Source: Paenibacillus cymbidii (GTDB taxonomy: Bacteria > Bacillota > Bacilli > Paenibacillales > NBRC-103111). Taken from it: 64,000 nucleotides of DNA. The stretch covers positions 372,001 through 436,000 of the forward strand of contig NZ_SHLX01000002.1 in assembly GCF_004764705.1 (NCBI RefSeq), read 5' to 3'. Within the stretch, counting starts at the first letter, position 1; every line of letters starts with the position of its first letter. The position numbers and the translations under genes are program-made. The notes below the pieces were generated by a model that was not told the DNA's origin, ran no database searches, and saw only the letters and a program-made list of their open reading frames with translations. This document shows positions 54,103 to 64,000 of the stretch, in pieces.

Positions 54103-55470
54103 TCACTCCCCGGCGAGCTTCCCGCTTCTTCCCGGCATCCGCACCGTCAGCGCCAGCATCAGCAAGCCCAGCACCGCACAAATCCACGCCATGCTGTGCA
54201 GGTGCGGCGTTGTGATCGTTTTGCCGAAGAGCGCCGCGAGCAGGCTCGACGACAGGATCGTCCCGAGAAAACGGGACGTCATGAACAATCCCGAGGCAAT
54301 GCCGGTCTCTTCCTTCGCGACAAAATCGTAAAGCGCCGTCTGCATGCCCAGGTTGTTGAAGCCGTTGGCGATGCCAAGCACGCAGAGCACGAGGAAAATC
54401 GTCGCCGCGCTCGCCTGATCGCGAATGAGCAGCAGCAGCAAGCTTCCCGCCACGACCGACACCGTGCCGACCAGCAGCGACGGCCTGGAGCCGCTGCGGT
54501 CGATCCAGCGGCCGACGAGCGGCGTGACCAGCACGCTGAAGCCGGCGATCGACAGCATGACCAGCCCCGTCTTCTGGGCGTCCATATTTTGCACGCGCTG
54601 CAAGTACGACGGTATGCCGAACATGACCGAATAAAACGCGATATTTGTCAAAACAAACTGCACGTAAATGAACGTCACGTTCTTGTTGCCGCGCAGGAAA
54701 GCGACGTTGATGAACGGTTTGCTTCGCCCGAGCTCGAACCGGTACAGCCCGTACGACAGTCCCGCGGCGACGACCAGTTGCCACCAGCCGAATCCGTCCG
54801 CCAGCGACAGGAAAAACAACAGCCACATGAAGATCGCCACGGAGAAAAGCGCAACGCCCGGCCAATCCATGTCGGCCGCGCTTCCCGCCGCTTTTGCGTC
54901 TTTCGGGAACAGCTTCCACGCCAGCACGAAGGAACCGATAATAAACGGAAAGTTGCACAGGAAAATAAGCGGCCAGTCGCCATAATGCAGCAGCAAACCT
55001 CCGAGCGACGGCCCGAACGCGGCCGACGTGCTGGAGAAGATCGAGATGATGCCAAGCGCTTTGGCCTGGTTGGCCGAAATTTGACTGCGGATCATCCCCA
55101 TGCCGGACGGGAACAGCGCCGAGCTGCCCAGCGCCTGAATGATCCGAAAGCCGATCAGCCAGCCGAACGTAGGAGACAGCGGCGCAAGACAGGAGGCCAA
55201 TGTGACGAGCAGCAGGCCGGCCAAAAATACTTTTTTGCGTCCGAACAAGTCGCTCCACTTGCCCATCAGAGGTTGTCCGATCGCGCTGGCCAAGTAGTAC
55301 GTCGAAATCAGCCACGACACGTCGGCAAACGAAAGCCGAAAATCCTCCTGCAGCCGCGACAACGCAACGGAAATCATCGTCGTATTGAGCGGGTTCAGCA
55401 GCGTGCCGAGCGCTACGGCCGTAATGAGCAGCAATTCCTTGCGCTTGATCGTGTTCTTAACGTGTGCCAT
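54103..55470 (-). CDS. MFS transporter, drug/H+ antiporter type
   Basis: Integral membrane protein of about 455 residues with roughly 12-14 hydrophobic segments. Family motifs are LNTTMISVALSRL in the first segment, GKWSDLFGRKKVFLAG (motif A) in the first cytoplasmic loop, and GMGMIRSQIS. It should export a small molecule with proton exchange. The start is uncertain: ATG 55470 (MAHVKNTIKRK) has a distant GAGG, while ATG 55527 adds 19 residues and has no ribosome site. No regulator is adjacent. Confidence 0.85.
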   Translation of the reverse strand: MAHVKNTIKRKELLLITAVALGTLLNPLNTTMISVALSRLQEDFRLSFADVSWLISTYYLASAIGQPLMGKWSDLFGRKKVFLAGLLLVTLASCLAPLSPTFGWLIGFRIIQALGSSALFPSGMGMIRSQISANQAKALGIISIFSSTSAAFGPSLGGLLLHYGDWPLIFLCNFPFIIGSFVLAWKLFPKDAKAAGSAADMDWPGVALFSVAIFMWLLFFLSLADGFGWWQLVVAAGLSYGLYRFELGRSKPFINVAFLRGNKNVTFIYVQFVLTNIAFYSVMFGIPSYLQRVQNMDAQKTGLVMLSIAGFSVLVTPLVGRWIDRSGSRPSLLVGTVSVVAGSLLLLLIRDQASAATIFLVLCVLGIANGFNNLGMQTALYDFVAKEETGIASGLFMTSRFLGTILSSSLLAALFGKTITTPHLHSMAWICAVLGLLMLALTVRMPGRSGKLAGE

Positions 55471-55653
55471 GTTGTTCGTTGTCGCCTCGATCCCGTGGAG
55501 CGTCTCGTTGTGTCGTTTAAATGGCATTTTCGCATAGCCAAATGGTCATATTAGTTTATCAGTTTTTTACGAGGAGGTATATACGATGAAGTGGAATGAA
55601 GTCCGGAAACCAAGAAGTTGGTCCGCTCCAAGGTATCCCCACCCCCGTAAGAC

Positions 55654-55681
55654 AAAAGCTCCGGAAAATTTCCCGGAGCTT
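55654..55681 (-). terminator. Terminator after the giant repeat protein gene
   Basis: AAGCTCCGG (55656-55664) and CCGGAGCTT (55673-55681) form a perfect 9-bp stem with an 8-nt loop. On the minus strand it is followed by TTTT. It lies about 40 bp beyond the stop at 55720 and may also act weakly for the plus strand. Confidence 0.75.
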
Positions 55682-55719
55682 CCTGTTTTCCGCGCTATTC
55701 GCCAAGAATCGGCCGTCCG

Positions 55720-58700
55720 TCAGGAATGCTTCACCCCGTAGCTCACGAGCTGGACGATTTTTTCAATCGCGAATTTGAACTTGTCCCAGTCCTTGACAAT
55801 TTGACCGAAACCGGAGCTGGCAATGGCGGTTAGCACCTGGATGCCGATTTCGACGCGATAAGTCGACAACACGGCATCAAACACGTCCTCGACGCCGTAT
55901 CCGGTCATAAACAGAATGAGCAGCGCGTTTTTCCAATCGCCGATGCCGCCGTCGACCTTCAGAATCGGTGCCGCTGTCGCCGCGCTGATGCCGATGGAGC
56001 GCAGCACGGTCAAGGCCACGATGTTGGAAACGTGCACGCCAAGCACCGCGTCCGCCACACCAAGCTCGGCATGAAGCGCCGTCTGCTCCTTGGTCGACAG
56101 TTCCCTGATGATCCGGAACGTCTCGTTTAAGTTGTTGTTATTGGCGTAATTGATCAGCGGCGCCAGCGCCGTCAAGGTGATCGTCTCGTTGGCGAGCAAC
56201 TGTCTTACGACGTCCATCAACGGCCAACGATGCGTTTCCCCGCTCCCGTAGGTCGTCCCAAACTGGTAAATATCGTGAATGACCCATTGGAGCGGTTGAC
56301 CCGAACGGTAGTAGGCCGTAACGAGGGTTGAGAGATCAGTGAAGCCGCCTTCGTCCAGGTACCGTATAATCCAATTCGCGCCCAAGTTCGCTCGATAAAG
56401 CTCCTGAGCGATTTCGGTCGCCGAGTAGCCGTTGCTCTTCAGAAGCGCGACCAGCGTGCCATCCCGGTTGCCGAGCGTAGGGAAGTAATCCTTCAGCGGA
56501 TACCCGAGCCGCTTCAGCCAGACAATCTTGCTCTCGGTCGAGTAACCGGCGCTATGCAATATCGCCGAAGCTCTCGCAGCCGTAAATCCAAGCTCCTTGA
56601 GCATAGCCGCTACGGAGTCGTTGAACCCGATCGTGAGCATGCCGCTAATGACCGCCTCGTTTGTGAAGCCTGCGTTCTTCATCCCGGCTGCGATGCCGCC
56701 TCTGGTTGCGCCCGGCAGAGCAAGGGCGATGATGCGCGCAGGCGTATAGCCCTGGTTCGGGTTGAATGGCGCCCGCAACAGCTGCTTGGCGATGCCTGTC
56801 GCATCCGTGAAGCCCGCCTTGACAAAAGCCGACGCGATTTCGTCTTCGGCCGCATACTGACGAAATCGCATCAAATACTCGTACAGGACGCTTTCCTTGT
56901 CGTAGCCGAGTTTGATCAGCGTTTCGATCAAGCTGTTCCGTCCCGCGCTGCCGCCAACATTCGCAAGCTTATCGAATTCGTTCGCGGCCTGGTAGGCGGT
57001 GGCGCCTTTTATTTTCAATTGGGCCAGGTAACCGAACGTCGGGTCCGTTCCGTAAGCGGTCTGAACGGCGCTGAAAATATCCGTCTGCGCATACCGCGAA
57101 ATGACGCTCAACCGGGAAATGGCGGTAATGCTGTCCACCTGATAGATTTCTTTGAGCACGCGCGCCGTCAAACCGATGCCCGCATATTTGTCGGCCATGT
57201 AACGGACCGCCGAAGCCGCGTCCGTTATACCCGCGCCGATCAGCACCTTGGCCATCGTGCCGATTTCGTTATTCGCTTGATAGACCGCCGTTATGCCGCC
57301 ATTGATGTCGACCGCGTTGTAAGACCCATCCCGGAGCAGCGCGTCCGTCGCCTGTCCGGCATCCAGTCCATAGCCGTTCTTGAGCACGCGGACGACGATC
57401 GTCAGGTCGGTGCGGTTATCGATCCTGTCGTAGCCCAGCCGGCGCATCGTGGCGATTGCGGCTTGCGGGGTCGCGGCGTTCGCTGCCGCAAGCACGTCCA
57501 TCAGCGTGCTCTCCTCCGTCGAGCTGTAGCCCATCGTTACTTTGGAGAGAATTTCGCTGAGCGGAATGCCGCCGTTGCCGCCGAATCGGCCCGCAAGCAG
57601 CGACGTCGTCTCGCCGGATGTTTTGTTGTACACCGATTTCAGCGCTGCAACCATCTGCGGCAGCTCATACCTGTGTGTCGCCATGAACTCCAGCGCGTCT
57701 TCCGCCTTTGTAATGCCCGCGCCCGCAAGCACCTCCGCGATGCCCACTTCTTGCCCGCCGTATACGGAGCGCAGCGCGGCAATGGCGCCAGGCATCTCGT
57801 TCACGCCGTAGTAGCGCTCCAGCACGACCTTCGTTACTTCGGCTTTTGTAAATCCGGCAGTGGCGAGCGCATTAATGAACACGCCGGCATCGGTGACGTT
57901 ATGGTTGCTCAAATACGTGCCGACCTGCGCCGCGCTGTAGCCTTGCAGCTTCAGCAGCTTGACGGCGACGTCGCGCTCGGCTTCGCGATAGACGTAGCCG
58001 ACTGCCCGGCTGGCTTCATCCGGCTTGCCGAGCGGCGCCAGCAAGGGCAATACTTCGGCTGCGCCCAGCCCAAGCTCCGAGCGCAGCGCCAGCACGATTT
58101 CGTTCATGCTGTACGAGCTGATTTTCGTGACGATATCCGCATTGGACGTGCCTTTGTTCTTGAAATACGCGACAGCATCGCCCGCCGTCAGCCCGTATCG
58201 CTTGAACTTGCTCACCCAGTCCGTGCCGTAACGCGCAGGGTTCGCTTCAATTGTGCCAAGAATATCCTGCATCGGCACGCCCGTATTCTTGAGCAAGGCC
58301 ATAATGCCTTCTACGTTGTAGGAGCCCAGGAAGACGGCGATGCCGTCGATCAACTGGTTCAGGCTGAACTTGTCCGAGGTGCTCATTGTGTTGACGACAT
58401 CCTGCAGTGTAACCGTACTGCTGCCGAACAGCGCCAGCGTGTCGCGAATGATCGCCCAGGTCGACGACGCCCCGTTGCCGCAGACTCTGCCGTCGGACGC
58501 TTGGAGCTCCATCCATTGCTTCATCGTCATGCCCATCCGGTTGCGCAGCTCCTTGGCCCGTTCGTAGCATTCGGTCGACCATCCCGTCAAGCGGATGCTG
58601 TAGAAAGCCTGTCCTACGGACTGCACATCGAGCGAAACGCCCGGATCTCCGGCAAAAGCATACAGCACGGCGGACAACACTTCGTCGCTCGTGAAGGAGT

Positions 58701-61700
58701 TGAAACCCGGAAAGAGGTCAAAGGCGCTTTCCAGAGTGAGCGGGTTCCCGTCCGCTTGCAGGATGTCGTGAACGATCCGCAACGCCTGATGCGTTCCCAA
58801 ACCGGCAGCCCTCAGCTCGAGGATGACAACCGCCTTGTACCTGGGTTTGTAACGATCCAGGTAATACCTGGCTAACGCCTCGGGCGCGTAGTTCGCGCCG
58901 ATCATCGCCTGGAATATCGTGACAGGCGCTTGATTAGTGACATAAGCGTTACGGAAGCGCTCCTCAAGCACGGGATACGCGCCTGCGACATCCAGCTCGT
59001 ACACTTGTTTAACGAGAGCCGCCAGTTCAGGCAGCCCATACCCCACCGAGAGCAACGCGTCCGACGAGGCCTGAACGGAATATCCGTTTGATTTGAGCGC
59101 TACGAACAGCTCGTTGATGTCGCGACCGGTGTGCTTGACCGCATACGCGATCGTCTTCGCGCCGTCCGAATCTCCCGCAGCTTTGACTGCACCCGACACG
59201 CTGCCGAACGGATGGCCCTCGCTCAGCAGCGTAATCGCGACATCATGGCGTGCGAACGCTTTGCCCGCTCCGATGTAGACCTCATTGACGCCGAGCCCGG
59301 CGTCCTCCAGCGTTCGTACGAGCGTGCCGGCGGAAAGTCCGTAGAGCGGCGCGATTGCCGCTCCGATGTCCGGCAGTCCGTAACCGGCATTGTTCAAGAG
59401 CAAGGCCGCTTCCACCGCTGGTCGTTCGCCTGACGGCGAACTGCTCGCCCCTGCATCCGGCGCCGACGGATTGCCGGACTGTCGGTCACGCAGCACCCCG
59501 GCCGCTTGAGCAGCGGAAATATTGGCATCCTTCAGTGCCCTGTAAAGGTCTGCGGCCCCCAGTCCGTATTCGGTCGCCAGCAGCCCGGCTGTATCCGACA
59601 GGCTGACGCCGATGTCGCGCAGCAGCACCGCCGCCACGCTTGCGGGCTCCGGCAGATTTTTCAGAATGGCGGCAATATCCGCGTTGGTCAACCCGATCGT
59701 GCGCATCAGGGTCGCGATCCGTTTGCTCGAATAGCCGGTCGCCCGCAGTGTCGGGACGAAAATCGCCGCTTTGTAGCCGACGGCGACAAGCGCCTGCATC
59801 AACGGATCATCCTCTCTCGACATCGTGCGCAGCGCTGTCAGCGCCGTTAAGCCGTCTACTTGCATGTCGCGAAGTACAACCGCCATTTCCTCCACCTCAT
59901 GCAATTCGTAAGCTCGGCTAATCGATCGCGCATAATTGTCTGTCCGGAAGCCGGCCTGACGCATGATGCTGCCGGCTTCCGACGCGCTGAGTCGATAACC
60001 GTCCTTCAGCTTCTGCGCCGTGTCGTAACCGTCCATCTGCGCATATCCCATCGCGTATCCGAGCGCGGTCGTAGCGACGTTAACCGGAATGTTGGCGAAT
60101 GCGGCCAGATAAGTGCCGTTATCGGCTTTTATTGTGTTTCTGCCTACGAACGTAACCTCCACGGTATCGTTCGAGGCCAAGATGTAATATCTTTCGAAGT
60201 CAAGCACAATGCTCATCCGGTCGTCGCTCAGACGCGGGACTACTGCGTTAAGCCATCTGTAGTTGTACCTGATGGAGAATAACCCGGTGTTCGGTACCGC
60301 AACAAGCGGCTTATCGAAGTTCAATACGACCCGGGTACCCATGTCGTTCGTGACAACGCCGATCAGCGACGGGGCTGTCGCCTTGTTGCTGACCGACAGC
60401 GGTGCGCCGAAGTCGTAACCGGCTTTGACAAGCTGCAGTTGGTGGACGGTATTCGCTCCGAGATTTGTCCTGACCTGGTACGTATATCCGCCGTCCGCCG
60501 TTGTCGCCGACGCGATGGCAACGGACTGGCCGTCCAGCTTAAGCGAAATCGCGACGTCGTCCACGCGGGGCCGCATCGTGACCGTGAAACCGTTCGTATC
60601 TTCGTTCGTGACGGCAACGGCAACTTTGATCGGTACGAGAAACGAGATATCCGTCCCAAAATCGTAGCCCCGCTTATGAAGCTTGAGCGTATAGCGGGTG
60701 CCCTCGGCGACGTTTCCGACGATCCGGTAGGTTCCCGCCGTATCGCCGCCGATCGGCCTGAACCCCGTCATTTCTTCTCCGTCCTCGGTATACAGGCTGA
60801 CGTCCGCCTCTGCCAGCTCCGTCATACCCGAACCGAGCGTCAGGACGAAGCTTCCGGCTATCGGATCGCTGACCGATGGCACCGTGACGATCGGTTTAAG
60901 CAGCTGGACCGATTCGCCGAACGGGTGATCGGGATCGTGGATTTCTACGGTGTAGACCGTGCCGAGCGCAGCTTTGAACTTCACGTCGAAGCTGTATCCC
61001 TGGCGTGCGGCGCCGCTCACGTCGAATACGTCATTGCTGCCCAGGAACGTATGGACGTTGCCCGCTTCGTCGCGTACGGTAACATATCCGCCATAGAAAT
61101 TCGGCACGGCACGGCTGAAATTCAATCGGAAGGTATTCTCGTCGACGCTCCCGATGCCAAGCGCAATCGTCTGCTGAACGGTCGTCGTCGCTGCGCTGCC
61201 GAAATCGTAACCCGTTTGGTTCAGCCGGATCGTATAAGTCTCGCCGGGCTCGAGCGATGCGGCGACAAGGTAATTCTCGCCATTATCGTCCGTCGTCAGC
61301 GACGCGATCGCAATGTAGGCGCCGGAGCTGTCCGTCACATTCAGATCGCCGGCGGACAGGCCGGGGACGGCATGGCCCAGACCAATCGCAAAGCCATGCT
61401 CCGACACATAAGCGACTGTCGTCGGCACCGGAATCGGCACCGTGAACCAGGATGCATGGGCGAGCAGTTCGCCGTCAGGCGAACGACCAGCCGCCACATC
61501 TGCGGCGAAGCGGTAGCCGGTCTTCGCGACGGTCAAACGATATTGCGCGCCCAGCGTAAGCGACGTTTGCACGGTATAGGTCAAGCCGCCGTCCGTCGTG
61601 CTGACAGAGCTTATGGCCACCGGCGCTTCCTGCGCGTCTCTCAGCGCCAAATCCGACACGGTCAAGCCGGGAACGGCGACGTCGAACGCAAGCTTGAAGC

Positions 61701-64000
61701 CTGTCGTCTTGAAGCCGGAGGCGGAGACCGTTGCAGGAATATCGACGTGGAAGCTGCTGGATCCCGGGTTGAACACATAACCTGCCAACGCGACGCCAAG
61801 CGAGTAACTCCGCCCGCCGACCAGATTTGCCGACAGCGTGTACGTCGCGCCGCCGTCCGTCGTTGTCGCGGCATCGATTGCGACAGACTCGCCGCCTTCA
61901 AGTGCCAGGCTGAATGAATCGGCCCTCAGCCCTGCGACCGACGGGTTCAGAGAGACAACAACTCCCGTCAGCCCGGAGGATTCAACTGCAGGCACGATTT
62001 CGCTCGGAATGAATGCTTCGGAAGCGGCGCCGAAATAATAGCCGTCTTTCGCAATGCCGATCGTATAAGCCTGGCCGCCCGTAAAATCGGCTGCGATCGT
62101 GTAAGTCGCCCCGCCGTCCGCGGTCGTCGCCGACGATGCCGGCAGTGTGTGGCCGGCCGCATCCTTCAGCGTGAAGTTGTCTGCCGCAAGTCCCGCACGT
62201 GCCGGATTAAGCGCAATGCCGACCGATCTGGCGCCGATATTGCTGACGCTCGGAATAATCGTGTAAGGAACGTCAAGTGCGAGCGGCGCGCCGAAATCGT
62301 AGCCGTCCTTGACGAGCGCTACGCGATAGGTGACGCCCTCGACGAATGCCGCCGTCGTCAGCACGTAAGTCGCACCTTCGTCTTCGGTTACGGCGTCCCA
62401 CACCGGAAATTCCCGCCCATCCCTCGTCACACGGAAATCTCTTGCCTCAAGATCCGGCTGAGCCGGCGAGAACGAGACGACAAACCGATTGCCCGTCCCG
62501 GGCACGATCCCGCCGAATGCGGCCGTCACTCCAGTCAGCCGAACCGTCTGATCCGGTCCGTAGTCGTTGCCCGGACTGGTCGTGTTGATGTTCAGATTTT
62601 GCACCCGCACCTTGTAATTTTTGTCCGCCGCAAGCGCGATGCCGACATGATACGTCAAGCCGCCATCCGAGGAATACAAGGTCTGAATCGGTTGACGCTT
62701 GCCGCTGTCGTCGGTCACGAGGACGTCCAGGTAGCCGAAATCCAATTTTTTAAGCAAATTCAATTTGAAGCCTTGCGCGCTTACGTTGCCCACGATGGCT
62801 CCATTCGCGTTCAGACTGACACCGGTAACGGGTTGGAAAACATAGTTGTCTTTGGTCAGCGTAATCGTATAGGTTCTGCCGCTGGACAACGCTGCTTGCA
62901 CACGAAAGTTGGCGCCGAAATCGTCCGTCTCGATACCGTCGACGGCTACCGGAATCCCCGACTCGTCCTCGATCGTGAAGTCGTCCGCTTCAAGATCCCG
63001 AACGCCCGGCGTCAGACGGAGGCTGAAACCGGTTTGCGTCTGGTTGTACAGGGAAGCAGCAACCGCAATGTTGCGCGCGATCGTCATCGCCGGACCGAAG
63101 TCGTATCCCGGCTTCGCGATCGTCAAATACAAGGTGGCCGCTTCTGTCACGTTCTTCTCCAGCCCATAGAGGGTGCCCTCCCGGCTGAATCCGAACGCAA
63201 CTTCCTCGCCGTTCTCGTCCTTCAATATGAAGTTGCTTGCTTCCAGCTCCAGCTCAGGGTAAATTTGCAGCGTCATGTAATCGTTGTTCGTGAAGAGCAG
63301 ATTGACCTTGACCGGAATCGGTATTTCAAAGCCGACCGGCGCGACCAGCGCGAATTTGTCCTGATAGGTGCCGTAAGCGTCACTGGCCAAATCCACCGTG
63401 TAGGCTTCCGGTATGGAAAGCGTATAGGAGATTTTATACGTGAGCCCTTGATCAGTCGTCGTCAGCGTATATTGATCGAACGGGAGTCTGACACCTGCAC
63501 TGTTCTTGAGCAGCAAGTCCTTCGCCTGCAAATCGGGAACCGCCTCGCCAAATCGAAGCGTGAAACCGCGCAGCGACGGGCTTGTCACCTCCGCCGAAAC
63601 GATCTTCTTCACGGTGAATCGGAGCGGATCGTACGTCAGGTAATTTGCATCGGGCAAGTACGACAGCCAATACGCACGACCTGCAGGCAAGTCGGCATGC
63701 AGCACGTACGTGTATCCGTTATCCGCGGATTCCGCGGCGCCGATCGCCACAGCCGTTCCCGTCTCGTCGACCAGTTTGAAGCTCGCCGCCGTAAGTCCCG
63801 CTACCGGCGTATTAAACACCGCATCGACTTGCGACTCCGACGAGCTGCCTACCGTCAGCACAACAGGCGTTGTCACACTAAGAACAGGCGTTGTGTAGCC
63901 CGGATAACGGATGTCGACCGTATACGTCCGTCCCCAACCGAGCCAGTCGATATTGCCGACATTGACGAGATAACTCGCTCCGCTGTCGGAAGTCGCAGGC
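55720..64000 (-). CDS. Giant protein: beta-module repeats plus helical repeats (partial)
   Basis: At least 2760 codons are visible; the frame is open to the right edge, so the N-terminus is missing. From 64000 to about 60080 there are some 14 beta-rich modules of about 93 residues with the recurring pattern G[FI]xLxxxxxVxGLxAxDFxLxD, then DGGxTYxVxxxLxxGxxYTLxLxKxGYDFG. From about 60080 to 55720 roughly 1450 residues form degenerate helical repeats of about 35-38 residues with LxxxGYxxxEIxxxLxxxYG, like an alpha-solenoid. No LPXTG, SLH or membrane segment ends the protein (tail IVQLVSYGVKHS). It is presumably secreted or surface-bound, but no export signal is in view. The helical repeat type is not one I recognise. 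Confidence 0.8.
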   Translation of the reverse strand, partial: PATSDSGASYLVNVGNIDWLGWGRTYTVDIRYPGYTTPVLSVTTPVVLTVGSSSESQVDAVFNTPVAGLTAASFKLVDETGTAVAIGAAESADNGYTYVLHADLPAGRAYWLSYLPDANYLTYDPLRFTVKKIVSAEVTSPSLRGFTLRFGEAVPDLQAKDLLLKNSAGVRLPFDQYTLTTTDQGLTYKISYTLSIPEAYTVDLASDAYGTYQDKFALVAPVGFEIPIPVKVNLLFTNNDYMTLQIYPELELEASNFILKDENGEEVAFGFSREGTLYGLEKNVTEAATLYLTIAKPGYDFGPAMTIARNIAVAASLYNQTQTGFSLRLTPGVRDLEADDFTIEDESGIPVAVDGIETDDFGANFRVQAALSSGRTYTITLTKDNYVFQPVTGVSLNANGAIVGNVSAQGFKLNLLKKLDFGYLDVLVTDDSGKRQPIQTLYSSDGGLTYHVGIALAADKNYKVRVQNLNINTTSPGNDYGPDQTVRLTGVTAAFGGIVPGTGNRFVVSFSPAQPDLEARDFRVTRDGREFPVWDAVTEDEGATYVLTTAAFVEGVTYRVALVKDGYDFGAPLALDVPYTIIPSVSNIGARSVGIALNPARAGLAADNFTLKDAAGHTLPASSATTADGGATYTIAADFTGGQAYTIGIAKDGYYFGAASEAFIPSEIVPAVESSGLTGVVVSLNPSVAGLRADSFSLALEGGESVAIDAATTTDGGATYTLSANLVGGRSYSLGVALAGYVFNPGSSSFHVDIPATVSASGFKTTGFKLAFDVAVPGLTVSDLALRDAQEAPVAISSVSTTDGGLTYTVQTSLTLGAQYRLTVAKTGYRFAADVAAGRSPDGELLAHASWFTVPIPVPTTVAYVSEHGFAIGLGHAVPGLSAGDLNVTDSSGAYIAIASLTTDDNGENYLVAASLEPGETYTIRLNQTGYDFGSAATTTVQQTIALGIGSVDENTFRLNFSRAVPNFYGGYVTVRDEAGNVHTFLGSNDVFDVSGAARQGYSFDVKFKAALGTVYTVEIHDPDHPFGESVQLLKPIVTVPSVSDPIAGSFVLTLGSGMTELAEADVSLYTEDGEEMTGFRPIGGDTAGTYRIVGNVAEGTRYTLKLHKRGYDFGTDISFLVPIKVAVAVTNEDTNGFTVTMRPRVDDVAISLKLDGQSVAIASATTADGGYTYQVRTNLGANTVHQLQLVKAGYDFGAPLSVSNKATAPSLIGVVTNDMGTRVVLNFDKPLVAVPNTGLFSIRYNYRWLNAVVPRLSDDRMSIVLDFERYYILASNDTVEVTFVGRNTIKADNGTYLAAFANIPVNVATTALGYAMGYAQMDGYDTAQKLKDGYRLSASEAGSIMRQAGFRTDNYARSISRAYELHEVEEMAVVLRDMQVDGLTALTALRTMSREDDPLMQALVAVGYKAAIFVPTLRATGYSSKRIATLMRTIGLTNADIAAILKNLPEPASVAAVLLRDIGVSLSDTAGLLATEYGLGAADLYRALKDANISAAQAAGVLRDRQSGNPSAPDAGASSSPSGERPAVEAALLLNNAGYGLPDIGAAIAPLYGLSAGTLVRTLEDAGLGVNEVYIGAGKAFARHDVAITLLSEGHPFGSVSGAVKAAGDSDGAKTIAYAVKHTGRDINELFVALKSNGYSVQASSDALLSVGYGLPELAALVKQVYELDVAGAYPVLEERFRNAYVTNQAPVTIFQAMIGANYAPEALARYYLDRYKPRYKAVVILELRAAGLGTHQALRIVHDILQADGNPLTLESAFDLFPGFNSFTSDEVLSAVLYAFAGDPGVSLDVQSVGQAFYSIRLTGWSTECYERAKELRNRMGMTMKQWMELQASDGRVCGNGASSTWAIIRDTLALFGSSTVTLQDVVNTMSTSDKFSLNQLIDGIAVFLGSYNVEGIMALLKNTGVPMQDILGTIEANPARYGTDWVSKFKRYGLTAGDAVAYFKNKGTSNADIVTKISSYSMNEIVLALRSELGLGAAEVLPLLAPLGKPDEASRAVGYVYREAERDVAVKLLKLQGYSAAQVGTYLSNHNVTDAGVFINALATAGFTKAEVTKVVLERYYGVNEMPGAIAALRSVYGGQEVGIAEVLAGAGITKAEDALEFMATHRYELPQMVAALKSVYNKTSGETTSLLAGRFGGNGGIPLSEILSKVTMGYSSTEESTLMDVLAAANAATPQAAIATMRRLGYDRIDNRTDLTIVVRVLKNGYGLDAGQATDALLRDGSYNAVDINGGITAVYQANNEIGTMAKVLIGAGITDAASAVRYMADKYAGIGLTARVLKEIYQVDSITAISRLSVISRYAQTDIFSAVQTAYGTDPTFGYLAQLKIKGATAYQAANEFDKLANVGGSAGRNSLIETLIKLGYDKESVLYEYLMRFRQYAAEDEIASAFVKAGFTDATGIAKQLLRAPFNPNQGYTPARIIALALPGATRGGIAAGMKNAGFTNEAVISGMLTIGFNDSVAAMLKELGFTAARASAILHSAGYSTESKIVWLKRLGYPLKDYFPTLGNRDGTLVALLKSNGYSATEIAQELYRANLGANWIIRYLDEGGFTDLSTLVTAYYRSGQPLQWVIHDIYQFGTTYGSGETHRWPLMDVVRQLLANETITLTALAPLINYANNNNLNETFRIIRELSTKEQTALHAELGVADAVLGVHVSNIVALTVLRSIGISAATAAPILKVDGGIGDWKNALLILFMTGYGVEDVFDAVLSTYRVEIGIQVLTAIASSGFGQIVKDWDKFKFAIEKIVQLVSYGVKHS

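Noticed and set aside
55586..55741. 51-codon plus-strand frame after a perfect GAGGAGG site
   Set aside because: It runs through the terminator of the giant gene and into its coding end, and the peptide has no recognisable pattern. The ribosome site makes it worth remembering, but support is too thin.

Overview
The window looks like chromosomal DNA of a GC-rich Paenibacillaceae bacterium (Paenibacillus/Cohnella type). Grounds: strong AGGAGG-type ribosome sites, LplB/LplC-type sugar permeases next to lipoprotein solute-binding proteins, YesM/YesN-type sensor-regulator pairs, many AraC regulators, Fur boxes, a copper-amine-oxidase-N-type wall domain and very large secreted modular proteins. The genus is an inference from gene style only. 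No rRNA, tRNA, intact insertion sequence or CRISPR array was seen.

Layout. 1-7.6 kb (minus): a sugar ABC importer (two permeases, binding lipoprotein) with its YesM/YesN pair and a GH130 phosphorylase. The second permease and the GH130 gene share an upstream motif at matched distance from a -10 box. 8.2-10.1 kb: divergent AraC regulator and PhyH-type dioxygenase. 10.4-17.8 kb (minus): an eight-gene catabolic operon with two class III CoA-transferases, two MaoC hydratases, a lactonase-like amidohydrolase, a Gfo/Idh/MocA dehydrogenase, a solute-binding-protein-like protein without signal peptide, and an IclR regulator. Its promoter carries a 10+10 bp palindrome. 18.4-22.5 kb: Rpn-type nuclease, L-rhamnose mutarotase, fucose/arabinose-type isomerase and AraC regulator. 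22.5-24.4 kb: an orphan TOMM cyclodehydratase (E1-like plus YcaO). 25.3-27.0 kb: Crp-type regulator, short-chain dehydrogenase, darcynin-like protein.

27.1-41.8 kb (minus): a polysaccharide-use block with a 2052-residue secreted lyase-like modular protein, a GH2 mannosidase-like enzyme, an SGNH esterase, an FAD oxidoreductase and a second sugar ABC importer. A divergent membrane-bound AraC regulator (42.1-44.4 kb) probably controls the importer. 44.4-53.7 kb (minus): an iron block between two Fur-box promoters, with a phosphodiesterase-like membrane protein, GT2 transferase, two secreted helical/wall proteins and an FTR1 iron permease, then a response regulator, histidine kinase and Fe3+-binding lipoprotein. 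54.1-55.5 kb: an MFS exporter. 55.7-64.0 kb (minus, cut by the window edge): a giant protein of at least 2760 residues made of about 14 beta-type modules followed by about 1450 residues of degenerate helical repeats.

Between the blocks lie five copies of a roughly 135-200 bp array of short palindromes, always intergenic and mostly just 3' of a stop codon. Two of them are preceded by a second hairpin element, simple in one copy and with nested hairpins in the other. These repeats, the giant repeat protein, the orphan YcaO gene and the catabolic operon are the least explained parts of the window.
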